Below, piece after piece: positions 18,376-27,372 of a stretch of DNA of 64,000 bases. Location: contig NZ_LR593886.1 in the NCBI RefSeq assembly GCF_901538265.1, forward strand, positions 5,973,738 through 6,037,737. The letters are read 5' to 3'. Position 1 is the stretch's first letter. Every line of letters begins with the position of its first letter. Both the position numbers and the translations under genes were made by a program. Under the pieces are notes generated by a model. That model was not told where the DNA came from and ran no database searches. It worked only from the letters and a program-made list of their open reading frames with translations. The stretch comes from Gemmata massiliana (GTDB lineage Bacteria > Planctomycetota > Planctomycetia > Gemmatales > Gemmataceae).

Positions 18376-18643
18376 CGCGAACATCCCTATCGAGGTAACG
18401 AATCGTTGGGATGTTGTACGGAAGCGAAGAAGCTCCACCCGCGCGTGCTAACGCTCAGATCGCGCAATGATCCAAAGCGGGACTCGACAGGTGCAGACCG
18501 AAGCGAGTTTTCGAGCGCCGACACAAGCGCCAAGCGTTGGTTGCGCGGCTCGCTTCCACATTTCCGCAGGACGGGTTCAAGCTTTTGGCCCCGTCGGGCC
18601 GATGTAGCGGTCACATTCCGCACCCGATCTCTGCACGAGTCCC

Positions 18644-19018
18644 ATGAGCGCCACAAAGCAATTGTCCGCGTTGTACGTCCGTAAGGTTCGCGGCATGGGG
18701 CGCGGGGTGTTCGCCGGGCGCGCGTACCGCAAGGGAGAAGTGATCGAGGTGTGCCCGGTGATCCGGGTTACGCCCGGGGCCGATGGGACCGCCGACGGGG
18801 GACTCGAATACTACGTGTTCCAGTGGGACAATGGTGCGCTGGCTGTGGCGCTCGGGTACGGGTCGCTGTACAACCACTCGGCCGAGGCGAACGCCAAATT
18901 CACCCCGCGCCACACCCGAAACGACATCGTGTTCCGGGCCACCCGGAACATTTCGGTCGGCGAGCAGATCTTCATCGATTACCAGTGGGACGAGGGCGAC
19001 TACGCGACGTTCCGCTAA
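18644..19018 (+). CDS. Small SET-domain protein
   Basis: A 124-residue protein made up solely of a SET domain. Signature parts are VRGMGRGVFAGRAYRKGEVI (residues 14-33), LGYGSLYNHSAEANAKF with the NHS motif near residue 78, and GEQIFIDYQW near residue 107. SET proteins methylate lysines with SAM. Such short bacterial forms, sometimes nicknamed nuclear-protein-SET, are common in planctomycetes and chlamydiae; the target is unknown. No post-SET cysteines are seen. Confidence 0.87.
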   Translation: MSATKQLSALYVRKVRGMGRGVFAGRAYRKGEVIEVCPVIRVTPGADGTADGGLEYYVFQWDNGALAVALGYGSLYNHSAEANAKFTPRHTRNDIVFRATRNISVGEQIFIDYQWDEGDYATFR

Positions 19019-19027
19019 ACGCCCTGG

Positions 19028-19855
19028 TTAAGCCGCCACGCGGACCTGCGCCCCCGCTCCTGTACGAAGATATTCGCGGTACCACGCAAGCGTTTCGGTC
19101 ACGGCCTCGCAGAACGACCGGGCCGGTGCCCACCCGAGCGGGTTTGCTGGGGGAGCCGACTCGGTCCACCCAGGCGCAGCCCCCGCAAACTCCCCGCGGA
19201 ACGCGACCGCAATTTGTCGGTCGCTCATGTGCCAGCCGCTCCGGAACGGGTAGTCCCCCGGACCGTTCTTCGCCACATCTTCGGCCACACGCAGACACGC
19301 ACGAGCCGCGTCCCGCACGAACACGAAATCGTTCGCCGGGCCTTCGGGCGGGAGCGCGAAGTTCCCCGAAATCAGCCCGAGCGCGGCCGCAGGAACCGTG
19401 CGGAACAGCTTCCGGTCGCCGGGACCGAACACCGCGCCGAATCGCGCGACGCTCAGCCCGTCTTGGTGTGTTTCTGTCGTGCGTGCGAGAGTGATTTGTT
19501 GAAGCGGCCGTGCGGTCACAACCGGCACACGGCGCGAATACAAACTGGCAGCCTGAAGGACTGCGGGGGTGCTTCGATCGTCGCCGAACGGGGAAGACGA
19601 GCAGAGGTGAAAGACCGCAGAGACCTCGTGAACGGCCATCGCGGAGTGCAGCCGGAACACGTTATCCGCACGCCCGCGAATAACATGCACGCGACCACCC
19701 GGCCCCAGAACGTCGGTCCCGGCGCGCTCGTGGATCAGCCCCACAACGTCCGCACCCGCAGCGAGCAGTTCCCGGGCCACTGCGCCGCCCAGGAAACCCG
19801 AGCACCCGGTCACGAGCACCCGGCGTCCGCGCCACGAAGATGTTTCTACAGCCAT
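19028..19855 (-). CDS. NAD-dependent epimerase/dehydratase-like protein
   Basis: A 275-residue extended SDR. The ATG at 19855 is chosen because GGAGG lies seven bases upstream. The Rossmann motif VLVTGCSGFLGGAVARELLA is intact (residues 10-29). The segment where the YxxxK catalytic motif should stand is shortened and reads VLQAASLYSRRVPVVTARPL, without an evident YxxxK. The C-terminal half (ARFGAVFGPGD, NDFVFVRDAARACL) is typical. Either it is a non-catalytic or altered-function SDR, or it binds a sugar nucleotide without epimerising. The gene converges with the SET gene. Confidence 0.8.
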   Translation of the reverse strand: MAVETSSWRGRRVLVTGCSGFLGGAVARELLAAGADVVGLIHERAGTDVLGPGGRVHVIRGRADNVFRLHSAMAVHEVSAVFHLCSSSPFGDDRSTPAVLQAASLYSRRVPVVTARPLQQITLARTTETHQDGLSVARFGAVFGPGDRKLFRTVPAAALGLISGNFALPPEGPANDFVFVRDAARACLRVAEDVAKNGPGDYPFRSGWHMSDRQIAVAFRGEFAGAAPGWTESAPPANPLGWAPARSFCEAVTETLAWYREYLRTGAGAQVRVAA

Positions 19856-20025
19856 GAGGTCGCCTCCGTGCGCTCGCGTCTGTGATGATCCCTTCAAGCT
19901 AACCCGGGGTCGAACAACGGGTCAAGTCGAAGGCGCACAGTGAAAAATGCGAGCGGGACACGTTTTGCGGGCGACAGGAAGCAGAACGGGCAGTCGAGAA
20001 GTGCGCAGTGCGTTCACGTAACGTG

Positions 20026-20060
20026 AGAGGTCCGAATCTGTTGTGAAGATTCGGACCTCT
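20026..20060 (-). terminator. Hairpin downstream of the zinc-ribbon gene
   Basis: A perfect 14-bp stem (20026-20039 with 20047-20060) around a seven-base loop, 12 bases past the stop of the gene at 20073-20291. No strong T-tract. Confidence 0.7.
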
Positions 20061-20072
20061 GGGAGAGTCGTA

Positions 20073-20291
20073 TTAAGCGGCCCGACGCAAAAGAGCGGCA
20101 TCCCGGTTTTTGCGCCGGGTCGGGTTGGGACGCGGTTCCGAGCAACTGAGGGTATACGCCCCACACATCGGACACGGCCGAGATTCGAGTGCCTGGCGTT
20201 CGTAGTCCGTCAGGTGTCCCGTTCGCTTCCACGTCAGGGTGCATGATCCGCACGAAACAACCCAGTTTCCCACAGTGCCCACGGCAGTCAC
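20073..20291 (-). CDS. Small zinc-ribbon-like protein
   Basis: A 72-residue protein from a GTG. Two CxxC pairs, SCGSC near residue 14 and CPMCGAY near residue 40, with LTDYERQALESRPCPMC between, form a likely zinc-binding ribbon. The tail is basic. I recall short proteins of this form as common hypotheticals in Gemmata relatives. The start is uncertain since the ribosome site is weak and a second GTG lies 18 bases inside. Function unknown. Confidence 0.6.
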   Translation of the reverse strand: MTAVGTVGNWVVSCGSCTLTWKRTGHLTDYERQALESRPCPMCGAYTLSCSEPRPNPTRRKNRDAALLRRAA

Positions 20292-20318
20292 CGCTTTATT
20301 GTTATCCGCGTGCGCGGG

Positions 20319-22109
20319 TTAATAGCGTGGGCGCCCGGGCCAGAGCGGTTTATCGGGAAAACCCCGAAAATCGTGCCCGACCCACACCCACCAAACCGCT
20401 ACCGGAATGCCCTCTTCGTGGTGAAACACTAAAGTCGGCTGTTCCACCCGTCCGAAAACCCCGGCGTCGGAGGGGAGTCCGTCCCCCACGAACACGAACG
20501 TGCGCCCGCGGAAGGCTTGCGCATCGGCCACCGGGTTCGGGTGCCATACGTCGTACTGACTGTGCCGGTCGGCCATCGCCAGCCCGAACGAGTACGTTTC
20601 CGGGTGCCCGGAGCAGTACACCCCCAGCGCCCCCGGCACGTTCCACACGGTGCCGGCCACGAGCGGCTCCTCGCCCGTTTCCGCTCGCACGCGGGCGCGG
20701 ATCGCGTCCACCTCGCGTGCGAGCGTCTTCCACCCGCGAAGGCGCGCCGTCGGGTCGAGTTTGCGGATCGGCGTCGGGTCTTTTTCCGTCGGCGCCCCCG
20801 CTGCCGAAGCGAGCGCGGAGCGCATCAGCCCCGGGTAATGCACGAGGGTTGAAAGCGCGAGGCCGACTGCGACCCCGCCACTCACGAAACGCGCAACGAA
20901 CTTGTGATTCCGCCCCCCGAGTTGGTCGCGCACCCACGCAACGCACAGCACGAACCCGGTGACGTAAGCCGCCGCGGGCCAGTTGATCTGCCCGGACGCT
21001 TTGAAGCTCGCGACCGCGAACACGGACCACACCGGCACCGACGTCCACCACAGGAACGCGACCGCCGGGTCCGTAGCGCGCCGGGCGCGCCACGCGGCCA
21101 CGACCCACACCACGAACCACACGCCGATCAAGAACCCCGCTTGGCCAACAGCGAACGTGAGCGGCCCGAGCCAACGAATGCCGCTTCCACTGGTCCCCGC
21201 CGCCTGCGTACCGACGTGCCGGAACGTCACCCAGTCGTTCGCCCAGTTCCACAGCAGAACCGGCACCAATCCCAACGCGGACCCGAGCGCGAACACCCAA
21301 AAACCGGGGCGCTTCAGCTCGTCGCGTCGCGTGAACAGCAAGTAGCCGAACACGCCGCACGGGAGCAGCACCATCGGGTACTTCGCGAGCACCCCGAGCG
21401 CGGAACAAATCGCTGCGAGCAGCCACCAGAGGAGAGAGCGTGCGAAGAACCCCTCCCCAACCCCTCCCCTAAGCGGAGAGGGGCTTCGGACAGCAGACAG
21501 CATCCCGCCTTCGATTTCTGGTTCTGCTCCCCCTTCCTTCCTAGGGAAGGGGGTTTGGGGGTTAGGTTTCCCCCTCTCCAACCCCTTCCACACGCCGATC
21601 GCGGCCCAGCACCAGCACGCCAGGAACGGCGGGTCGATGGTCATCAGCACCGCGCCGGCGATTACGGGCGGGAGAGTCATCGCGAGCGCGACCGTTGCCA
21701 GTGCCGCGCGGTGGCTCTTGAGCGTCGAAGCGGCCAGGACGTACCACCCCGCGAGAAGTGCCGCGTGGCACGCGACCGCGGGCAGGCGCACCGCGAACAT
21801 CAGCGACCCGGTGAGCGCCTCGCTCGCGGGGCCGAACAGTTCGCACGAAGCCCGGATCAGCCACGCGACCAGCGGCCCCTTGCTGTAGTAGCTCCACGCG
21901 AGGTGGCGCGACCACTGCCAGTAGTGGGCCTCGTCCGGCGAAAGATCGAGCGGGCAGTTGAAAGCCAAGTACAGGAGGTGGAACACGACCGACGCGAGGA
22001 TCAGGCCGAACGCGGTCCGCTTACAGGCGCGGTCGGTGAGCTTCCACGCGAACGAATCCGGCGCCCCGGCGGGCACCCGCACAGCGACCGGGTTCAGACT
22101 TGGCACCAT
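20319..22109 (-). CDS. Glycosyltransferase family 39 (ArnT/PMT-like) membrane protein
   Basis: A 596-residue integral membrane protein. The ATG at 22109 starts just before the first hydrophobic helix. The first external loop carries LDLSPDEAHYWQWSRHLAWS, the Asp/Glu motif typical of polyprenyl-phosphate-sugar-dependent GT39 enzymes, followed by SYYSKGPLVAWLIR. About ten membrane helices are apparent. It probably transfers a sugar from a lipid carrier to an envelope acceptor. Residues about 180-220 (QTPFPRKEGG and SPSPLRGGVGEGF) are encoded by an in-frame dispersed palindromic repeat, placed in a loop between helices, so the frame survives the insertion. Confidence 0.87.
   Translation of the reverse strand: MVPSLNPVAVRVPAGAPDSFAWKLTDRACKRTAFGLILASVVFHLLYLAFNCPLDLSPDEAHYWQWSRHLAWSYYSKGPLVAWLIRASCELFGPASEALTGSLMFAVRLPAVACHAALLAGWYVLAASTLKSHRAALATVALAMTLPPVIAGAVLMTIDPPFLACWCWAAIGVWKGLERGKPNPQTPFPRKEGGAEPEIEGGMLSAVRSPSPLRGGVGEGFFARSLLWWLLAAICSALGVLAKYPMVLLPCGVFGYLLFTRRDELKRPGFWVFALGSALGLVPVLLWNWANDWVTFRHVGTQAAGTSGSGIRWLGPLTFAVGQAGFLIGVWFVVWVVAAWRARRATDPAVAFLWWTSVPVWSVFAVASFKASGQINWPAAAYVTGFVLCVAWVRDQLGGRNHKFVARFVSGGVAVGLALSTLVHYPGLMRSALASAAGAPTEKDPTPIRKLDPTARLRGWKTLAREVDAIRARVRAETGEEPLVAGTVWNVPGALGVYCSGHPETYSFGLAMADRHSQYDVWHPNPVADAQAFRGRTFVFVGDGLPSDAGVFGRVEQPTLVFHHEEGIPVAVWWVWVGHDFRGFPDKPLWPGRPRY
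21449..21570. repeat. Palindromic repeat pair inside the GT39 gene
   Basis: Two G/C-skewed hairpins: CCCCTCCCCTAAGCGGAGAG with GGG at about 21460-21483, and CCCCCTTCCTTCCTAGGGAA with GGGGG at about 21529-21553. They are in frame and add about 40 residues, giving the low-complexity peptides noted under the gene. Confidence 0.75.
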
Positions 22110-22322
22110 CGGCACGGCCCCACCTGTTACAACAGCGCTCGGGAACCGGAGTCGATAAACCCTACGGCCCAAGCCGTCAACCCGAATCGCGCCGTTCTCC
22201 GAGCTTCCCACCGCGCGCGAAACCACTTATCATCTCACTGGAATCTCGAACTTACGCGAACCGCGCCGGTGCCCAAACGCACTGTTATTCCACCGCTTCT
22301 AACTCAGGAAACTGATTCCCCT

Positions 22323-23360
22323 ATGCCCCCCGCGACAAAAGCCTCGGCCGTCAACCCCGAAGAACTCTCGCTGAGCGACCTGCAAGCGGAGGCCGAAACG
22401 ATCCGCAAGCGGATCAACCGGTTCCGCGAATCGCTCGGCCGGTTCTTCGTGAACAAGCAAGAGATCATCGACCTGATGTGCGTGGCCGCGATCGCGCAGG
22501 AACCGCTCCTGCTCATCGGGCCGCCGGGAACGGCGAAGTCCGACATCGTGGTGAAGTTCAAGGACGCCCTCGGCATCGAGCAGGGCGACTACTTCGAGTA
22601 CATGCTCACGCGGTTCACCGAGCCGAGCGAAATCATCGGCGCGATCGACATCAAGGAGCTGCGCGACGGCAAGTACATCCGCCGCAAGGACGGCAAACTG
22701 CCCACCGCGAAGCTCGTGTTCCTCGACGAAATCTTCAAGTCGAACTCGGCCATCCTGAACATCCTTCTCACGATCATCAACGAGAAGAAGTTCTACCAGG
22801 AGGGCAAGCCCGAGCCGGTGCCGCTGCGGATCATGTTCGCGGCGACCAACGAGATCCCCGAACAGGGCGAACTCGCCGCGCTCAAGGACCGGTTCGTGCT
22901 GAAGGTGCAGAGCCGCAGCGTGCAGGAAGAGCACTTCGCCGAACTCATCGACGCGGGGCTCCAGGGTGAAGCCTACAAGGGCCTGAACCAGAAACCGTGG
23001 ATCGAGGGGCACGCACAGCTCGACGACTTCCTGAAGGCGAACCGGTACATGACGCACCTGTTCTCGCGCAAGACCGGCGACGGGCGCGGGGAAGAGGAGA
23101 ACGACCGGCACCGGTTCTTCCCGGCGGACGTGTTCAAAGAGTTCCAGCGCCTCGTGAAGACGCTCGTGCGCGAGGACAAGATCTTCATCAGCGACCGCAA
23201 ACTGGTGAAACTCTACAAGCTGTTCCGCGTGCGCTCGTGGCTGTTCAGCGGCGGTGCGGTAACGAAAGATGACCTGCGCCTGCTCGCGTACCTGGGCGAA
23301 ACGCACCAGGAAATCGAGCACCTGCGCACGAAGGTGCCGGAATACTTGGGCGATGCGTAA
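22323..23360 (+). CDS. MoxR-family AAA+ ATPase
   Basis: A 345-residue AAA+ protein; the long open frame upstream of 22323 is antisense to the glycosyltransferase gene and not coding. Walker A is GPPGTAKSD (about residue 68), Walker B LVFLDEIFKSNSAILNILL (about 130-148), and sensor 1 IMFAATNEIPEQGEL. The sequence is closest to the RavA branch of MoxR ATPases, chaperone-like proteins acting with a von Willebrand A partner (ViaA) in metal insertion or complex assembly. No VWA gene is in the window, so the partner must lie elsewhere or this is a solitary member. Confidence 0.9.
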   Translation: MPPATKASAVNPEELSLSDLQAEAETIRKRINRFRESLGRFFVNKQEIIDLMCVAAIAQEPLLLIGPPGTAKSDIVVKFKDALGIEQGDYFEYMLTRFTEPSEIIGAIDIKELRDGKYIRRKDGKLPTAKLVFLDEIFKSNSAILNILLTIINEKKFYQEGKPEPVPLRIMFAATNEIPEQGELAALKDRFVLKVQSRSVQEEHFAELIDAGLQGEAYKGLNQKPWIEGHAQLDDFLKANRYMTHLFSRKTGDGRGEEENDRHRFFPADVFKEFQRLVKTLVREDKIFISDRKLVKLYKLFRVRSWLFSGGAVTKDDLRLLAYLGETHQEIEHLRTKVPEYLGDA

Positions 23361-23367
23361 GCGGTCA

Positions 23368-23575
23368 GGCGAACGGCCGGTGTGAGCCAATTGTTGCGTC
23401 TGTATTGAGACCCGTGAACCCCGCCCGCAAGGGCGGTGGGTCGTTTGATCCCACACCGTGCATGGTGATCGTACCTCATATCTCCACCAGTTGCAGAGCA
23501 CCCGCCGCCCTTGTGGGCGGGGTTCACCGAATAGGCTCCGCGGCTATCTTCGCCGTCGTCGCCGGCCGTTCGCCT
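23368..23575. repeat. Nested inverted repeats (two families, B-C-C'-B')
   Basis: Between the MoxR and thioredoxin-domain genes. GGCGAACGGCCGG at about 23368-23380 is mirrored by CCGGCCGTTCGCC at about 23562-23574. Inside them, GTGAACCCCGCCCGCAAGGG at 23412-23431 is mirrored by CCCTTGTGGGCGGGGTTCAC at 23511-23530. The whole is a 208-bp composite palindrome resembling a miniature element. Confidence 0.8.
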
Positions 23576-23674
23576 ACACTGCAATCATCTCGCGATTACG
23601 CACTTCACGTGAAACGGGAACGCGAGTACGACGTTTCTATTTCACTGGTTCCTTCCACTCTGGAGCTGACGGCC

Positions 23675-25228
23675 ATGCTGCGCGCACTCGCAATTGCTCT
23701 CGTGGTGGGTATTACTCCCTGCGCTTCGTTCGCGGAAGAACCCAAGCCAAAAGCAACAGCCAGTCTCACTGAGCAGCTTCAAGGGACGTGGTTGTTCGAC
23801 GAGGCGATGCACAAGAAGCGCAGCGAACTCGGGCGCGTGTGGGACTCGGTCGTCACGGTGAAGGGAGATGCATTCGCGCTCTCGCAGTTGATGGGGTGCA
23901 AAAACGATCTGAAGGGAACGCTGGTCTTCGATGCCACAGACCCGAAGGTGGTGGATCTGAAGATCGCGGCCCTTGATCTCTCCGAGCTACTCCCGGACTA
24001 CAAACTCTCCGCGGGCACACTCCCGGCGATCTACAAACTCGACGGCGACCGGTTCACGCTTTGTTTCCCCCGTGACTACAAGGGAAAGCGACCGACCGCG
24101 TTCGCGTCATCGGCCGAAACGTTCCTCGTCACGCTTCGTCGCGCTCCGACCGGGTTCAAAGAGTTCCCGAAAGAACTGACGCTGACCGTAACGCGACCAG
24201 ACGGGACGCCCGCAGCAGACGTGACGGTCGGCGGATTTATGTACCAGCGCAACACCCCGGAACAAAAGGGCGCGGCTTCGGTGTGGGAGTACTCCAACCC
24301 GGGCAAAACCGGGGCGAATGGTTCCGCCACCCTCAAAGCCGAAACCGTTCAGAGTCAACTGATCGTCCGCGATACCGCAAACGGAACGATGGCGTTCGTG
24401 CCCGTATCGCCAGCCAAGCGCGCGAACGGGCAGTTTCGCGCGACGCTCGCCCGCGAGTGCAAAATTACGGGCACGCTCACCTGCGATGAGCTGACGAAAG
24501 CCGGCCAACCGATCGGCCCAACAAACGTCTACCTCATCGCCGACGGCACCCCGGTCGCGAGTTGGGCGTCGAAGGACGGCAAGTTCGAGTTCCTGGCCCC
24601 GCCGGGCAAGTACGTCCTGAACCCTTACGGGTCCGAGGTCGGCAGCGAATTCGTGACCGTGACCGTACCCACGGACCGCACCGAACTCGCGTTCGATCCG
24701 ATCCCGCTGACCGCTCGCGCGTTCGCGCTGCTCAAGGGGCGCCCCGCACCGGAGCTGGACGGCGTGGTCGCGTGGAGCGGTGAGAAAGTGACGTTCGCCA
24801 ATCTGAAGGGCAAATACGTCCTCCTGGAGTTCTGGGGCTACTGGTGCGGTCCGTGCGTCGGGTCGATGCCGGTGCTGATCGAACTGCACGAAAAATTCGC
24901 GGATAAGGGGCTGGCGATCGTCGGCGTTCACATGGACATCGACGGCGAAGTGGACACGCCCGCCAAACTGGACGCGAAGCTCGCCGGGTACGTGAAGGAC
25001 GAGTGGAAAGGGAAGAAGATCCCGTTCCCCAACGCGCTGGTCCCCGGAACGCGAATCGGCATGGGCGATGAGGAGAAACGAGGCGGCGCGATCGCGCAAT
25101 ACGGCATTCAGAGCTACCCGACGTGCCTCTTGATCGACCGCGAGGGCAAGGTCGTGGGCAAGTTCGGCGCTCGCGACATCAAGCAGGCCAGTGCGGAAAT
25201 CGAAAAACTACTCAACCCGAAGAAGTAG
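23675..25228 (+). CDS. Secreted TIGR03067/TlpA-type thioredoxin protein
   Basis: A 517-residue protein starting at the ATG with GGAG nine bases upstream. Order: signal peptide (residues 1-20), an N-terminal TIGR03067-like domain (LQGTWLFDEAMHKKRSELGR onward), a carboxypeptidase-regulatory-like beta domain near residues 175-330, and a C-terminal TlpA/AhpC thioredoxin domain with WCGPC near residue 391 in LLEFWGYWCGPCVGSMPVL. It probably acts as a thiol-disulphide oxidoreductase outside the cytoplasm. This multi-domain layout is common in planctomycetes. Partner proteins are not evident nearby. Confidence 0.88.
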   Translation: MLRALAIALVVGITPCASFAEEPKPKATASLTEQLQGTWLFDEAMHKKRSELGRVWDSVVTVKGDAFALSQLMGCKNDLKGTLVFDATDPKVVDLKIAALDLSELLPDYKLSAGTLPAIYKLDGDRFTLCFPRDYKGKRPTAFASSAETFLVTLRRAPTGFKEFPKELTLTVTRPDGTPAADVTVGGFMYQRNTPEQKGAASVWEYSNPGKTGANGSATLKAETVQSQLIVRDTANGTMAFVPVSPAKRANGQFRATLARECKITGTLTCDELTKAGQPIGPTNVYLIADGTPVASWASKDGKFEFLAPPGKYVLNPYGSEVGSEFVTVTVPTDRTELAFDPIPLTARAFALLKGRPAPELDGVVAWSGEKVTFANLKGKYVLLEFWGYWCGPCVGSMPVLIELHEKFADKGLAIVGVHMDIDGEVDTPAKLDAKLAGYVKDEWKGKKIPFPNALVPGTRIGMGDEEKRGGAIAQYGIQSYPTCLLIDREGKVVGKFGARDIKQASAEIEKLLNPKK

Positions 25229-25250
25229 CCCGAACACTTCGCTTTAGTGG

Positions 25251-25329
25251 TTTTCTGCAGCCGGCCTCTGCGAGGCCGGGGCGTGCCATGTTTGTGGCTC
25301 CCCGGCCTCGCAGAGGCCGGCTACAGAAG
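25251..25329. repeat. CTGCAGCCGGCCTCTG palindrome
   Basis: Arms CTGCAGCCGGCCTCTGCGAG and its near-complement ending CCGGCTACAGAA enclose about 30 bases. Same family as 16091-16141 and 16868-16973. It lies just after the stop of the thioredoxin-domain gene and may terminate it. Confidence 0.78.
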
Positions 25330-25457
25330 ACAAAGCACCAACACAATTGCAGTATTCATCAGCGCGGTACGAAGCGCGCCCGTCAGGTGAACTTGCGGCG
25401 CGGGTGTCCCGTCGCGTAACTTCCGCGGCCGTTCCATTCGTGACGCGGAGGTGTGCT

Positions 25458-25967
25458 GTGACTCTACGATCGTGGGCGCTGGCAGCGGCGGTGGGTTGGC
25501 TCTTCGTCGGATCAGGGCGCGCATCAGCAGAGGATGCGCCGGCGCCGGACCTGAAGCCGCTCTCCGAAGCGGTCCGCAAGGTGGTAGAGAAGCACTACCC
25601 GAAGTGCAAAGTCGCACTCAAAGATCAGGCCATTTCCTTCGAGTTCAACACCCGCAAGTTCATGGTCCACGAGCCGTTACTGACCGGCGAGTGGCAGGAT
25701 GCGTTCGAGGAAGTGGGGCCACAAAAGGGCGGAGTCATGGGCGGTATCGTGCTGCGCTCCGGCCAGTACGGTGGCCAAGCGGCCGTACCTCAAGCGTTCG
25801 ACAAGCGGTACTTCGTAACGCTCGTCCTCGCACCGTACTCCAAGAAACTGGACGCCCACCTGTACACCCACATCAAGTACCCGCCCGGGGCGCCCAAGGA
25901 ATTCGTCACAGAAATGAGAGAACTCATCGACAATTTCGAGAAGCATATCCCGGCGAAGGGCAAATAG
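25458..25967 (+). CDS. Secreted hypothetical protein
   Basis: A 169-residue protein from a GTG with GGAGG six bases upstream. A signal peptide (residues 1-23, ending GRASA) is followed by a compact mixed domain with LSEAVRKVVEKHYPKCKVAL and FVTEMRELIDNFEKHIPAK. No catalytic motif or known family is recognised. The single cysteine in HYPKCKV and the regular helix-strand pattern suggest a small periplasmic binding fold, but that is speculation. Neighbouring intergenic space is filled with dispersed palindromes. Confidence 0.72.
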   Translation: MTLRSWALAAAVGWLFVGSGRASAEDAPAPDLKPLSEAVRKVVEKHYPKCKVALKDQAISFEFNTRKFMVHEPLLTGEWQDAFEEVGPQKGGVMGGIVLRSGQYGGQAAVPQAFDKRYFVTLVLAPYSKKLDAHLYTHIKYPPGAPKEFVTEMRELIDNFEKHIPAKGK

Positions 25968-26010
25968 TAGCACATCCGCGAAGAAGAAGTCGGACAGGAT
26001 CAGCCACTCT

Positions 26011-26120
26011 GGGCGAACGGCCGGCGTCAGCCGGCCGGTGGGTGCCCTAATTTTGTCTGCTCACAACACAGCCAGGGAAGCAAATACAACCAGCCAGCTC
26101 ACGCCGGCCGTTCGCCGGGA
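26011..26120. repeat. Paired GGCGAACGGCCGG palindromes
   Basis: GGGCGAACGGCCGGCGTCAG at 26011-26030 continues into CCGGCCGG, and the opposite orientation CCGGCCGTTCGCC lies at about 26106-26118. The two face each other across about 75 bases, the same arrangement as at 23368-23575. Confidence 0.75.
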
Positions 26121-26169
26121 GCGCTCTAAACCGTCAGGCACTCGACCGAGTCCCGCACGCGAGCGCGAT

Positions 26170-27372
26170 TCAGCCGACGTCGCTCTGCGGGCGCTTCGGG
26201 GGCGGGGTGATGCTAGTCGGGGTCGCGGTCGAGGACGCCGTGTCGGGGTCGGGCGTGCTGCGCGTCGTAAGCGCCTCCAGCGCGAGCCTCCACTCGTTCG
26301 CGTCGGCCGGGCGCCGGGACGGGTTGTGCGCGACGCTGTGGACCAGGAGCGACACGAGGCTCCGGGGTAGCCCGAGGCCGCGCAGGTCGTCGGCCATGTC
26401 GGGACCGGGCCAGAGGGTCAGGTCGCCCAGGAGCATCTGGAACCCGAGCACCCCGAGCGCGTACACGTCGTCGCGCGGGTCGGGCGAGTCGCCGTTGCGC
26501 TGCTGCGGGCTGGCGTAACCGAAGCTCCCGGCGGAGCGGAGCAGCGTGGGCACGCGGCCGCTGTTGGTCATCAGCCCGTGGGTCTGGCCGTCGATCAGGT
26601 GCGCGACCGCGGTGCCGCCGATCCCGAAGTCCGTCACGCGCAGCGCGCCCGTCTCGTCGCGCAACACGTTCGCGGGCTTCAGGTCGCGGTGAACGATCGG
26701 AGTCGCGAGCTGGTGGCAGTGCGCGATCGCGGCCCCGATCGAGAGCAGCGCGCGGACCGCGCGGCGGATCCGCTTGGGCTGCGACCGGGTGTTCCACTCG
26801 CGCACCGCGTCGGCGAGCGTGCCCCCGGGCACGTACTCGTACATGAGCCACGGCACCTCGCCGTCGAGGTTGCACTCCACGAGCGGGACGATGTTCGGGT
26901 GGTCGCCCGCGTGCTTCATCACCCGGACGAGCACCTTCTTCTCGTGCGTCACGAGCCGGTGCCGCGCGTCCGGGTGCGTGAAGAACTTGACCGCGCGGCG
27001 CACGGCCTTCCACTCGTGGCGCACGAGCCACACCTCGCCGAACCCCCCGACCCCGATCTGGCGCTCGAGCACCCAGCTCGACAGCCCGGGGATCGGGTCG
27101 CCGTTCTCGAACACGAGGCGGATCGGTTCCACGACCTGGACTCCGGTCCCGAGGCGCGCGCGGTCCGCGCTGTCTTGCGCGCGGGTGTCCGGCGACCCAC
27201 CGGGATAACTGGTCGGCGCGGGGCGGAACGGGGTCGCACCGGGGTGGGACGAACTGGCTACGAACCGGAACCCGCACTTCGGGCACGTCACGGCTCGGCC
27301 GCTCGGTACCCGCAGGGGCGTCCGGAGGGACGCCCCGCAGTTCGGGCTTGGACAGACATACGAAACGGGCAT
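26170..27372 (-). CDS. Zinc-ribbon Ser/Thr protein kinase
   Basis: A 400-residue kinase from the ATG at 27372 (GGGAG six bases upstream). An N-terminal zinc ribbon has CPSPNCG and CPKCG, followed by a Pro-rich linker and a kinase domain: glycine loop IGVGGFGEVWLV near residue 105, VKFF lysine, HRDLKPANVL near residue 220, DFGIGG, and SFGYASPQQRNGDSPDPRDD in the activation/APE region. All catalytic residues are present. No membrane helix is seen, so it is probably cytoplasmic. The C-terminal tail is Thr/Pro-rich and a plausible autophosphorylation region. Confidence 0.92.
   Translation of the reverse strand: MPVSYVCPSPNCGASLRTPLRVPSGRAVTCPKCGFRFVASSSHPGATPFRPAPTSYPGGSPDTRAQDSADRARLGTGVQVVEPIRLVFENGDPIPGLSSWVLERQIGVGGFGEVWLVRHEWKAVRRAVKFFTHPDARHRLVTHEKKVLVRVMKHAGDHPNIVPLVECNLDGEVPWLMYEYVPGGTLADAVREWNTRSQPKRIRRAVRALLSIGAAIAHCHQLATPIVHRDLKPANVLRDETGALRVTDFGIGGTAVAHLIDGQTHGLMTNSGRVPTLLRSAGSFGYASPQQRNGDSPDPRDDVYALGVLGFQMLLGDLTLWPGPDMADDLRGLGLPRSLVSLLVHSVAHNPSRRPADANEWRLALEALTTRSTPDPDTASSTATPTSITPPPKRPQSDVG

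Noticed and set aside
20904..22322. Long plus-strand open frame leading into the MoxR gene (would give an 818-residue fusion)
   Set aside because: It is antisense to the membrane glycosyltransferase, has Arg/Pro-rich shadow composition, and the MoxR family start lies at 22323.
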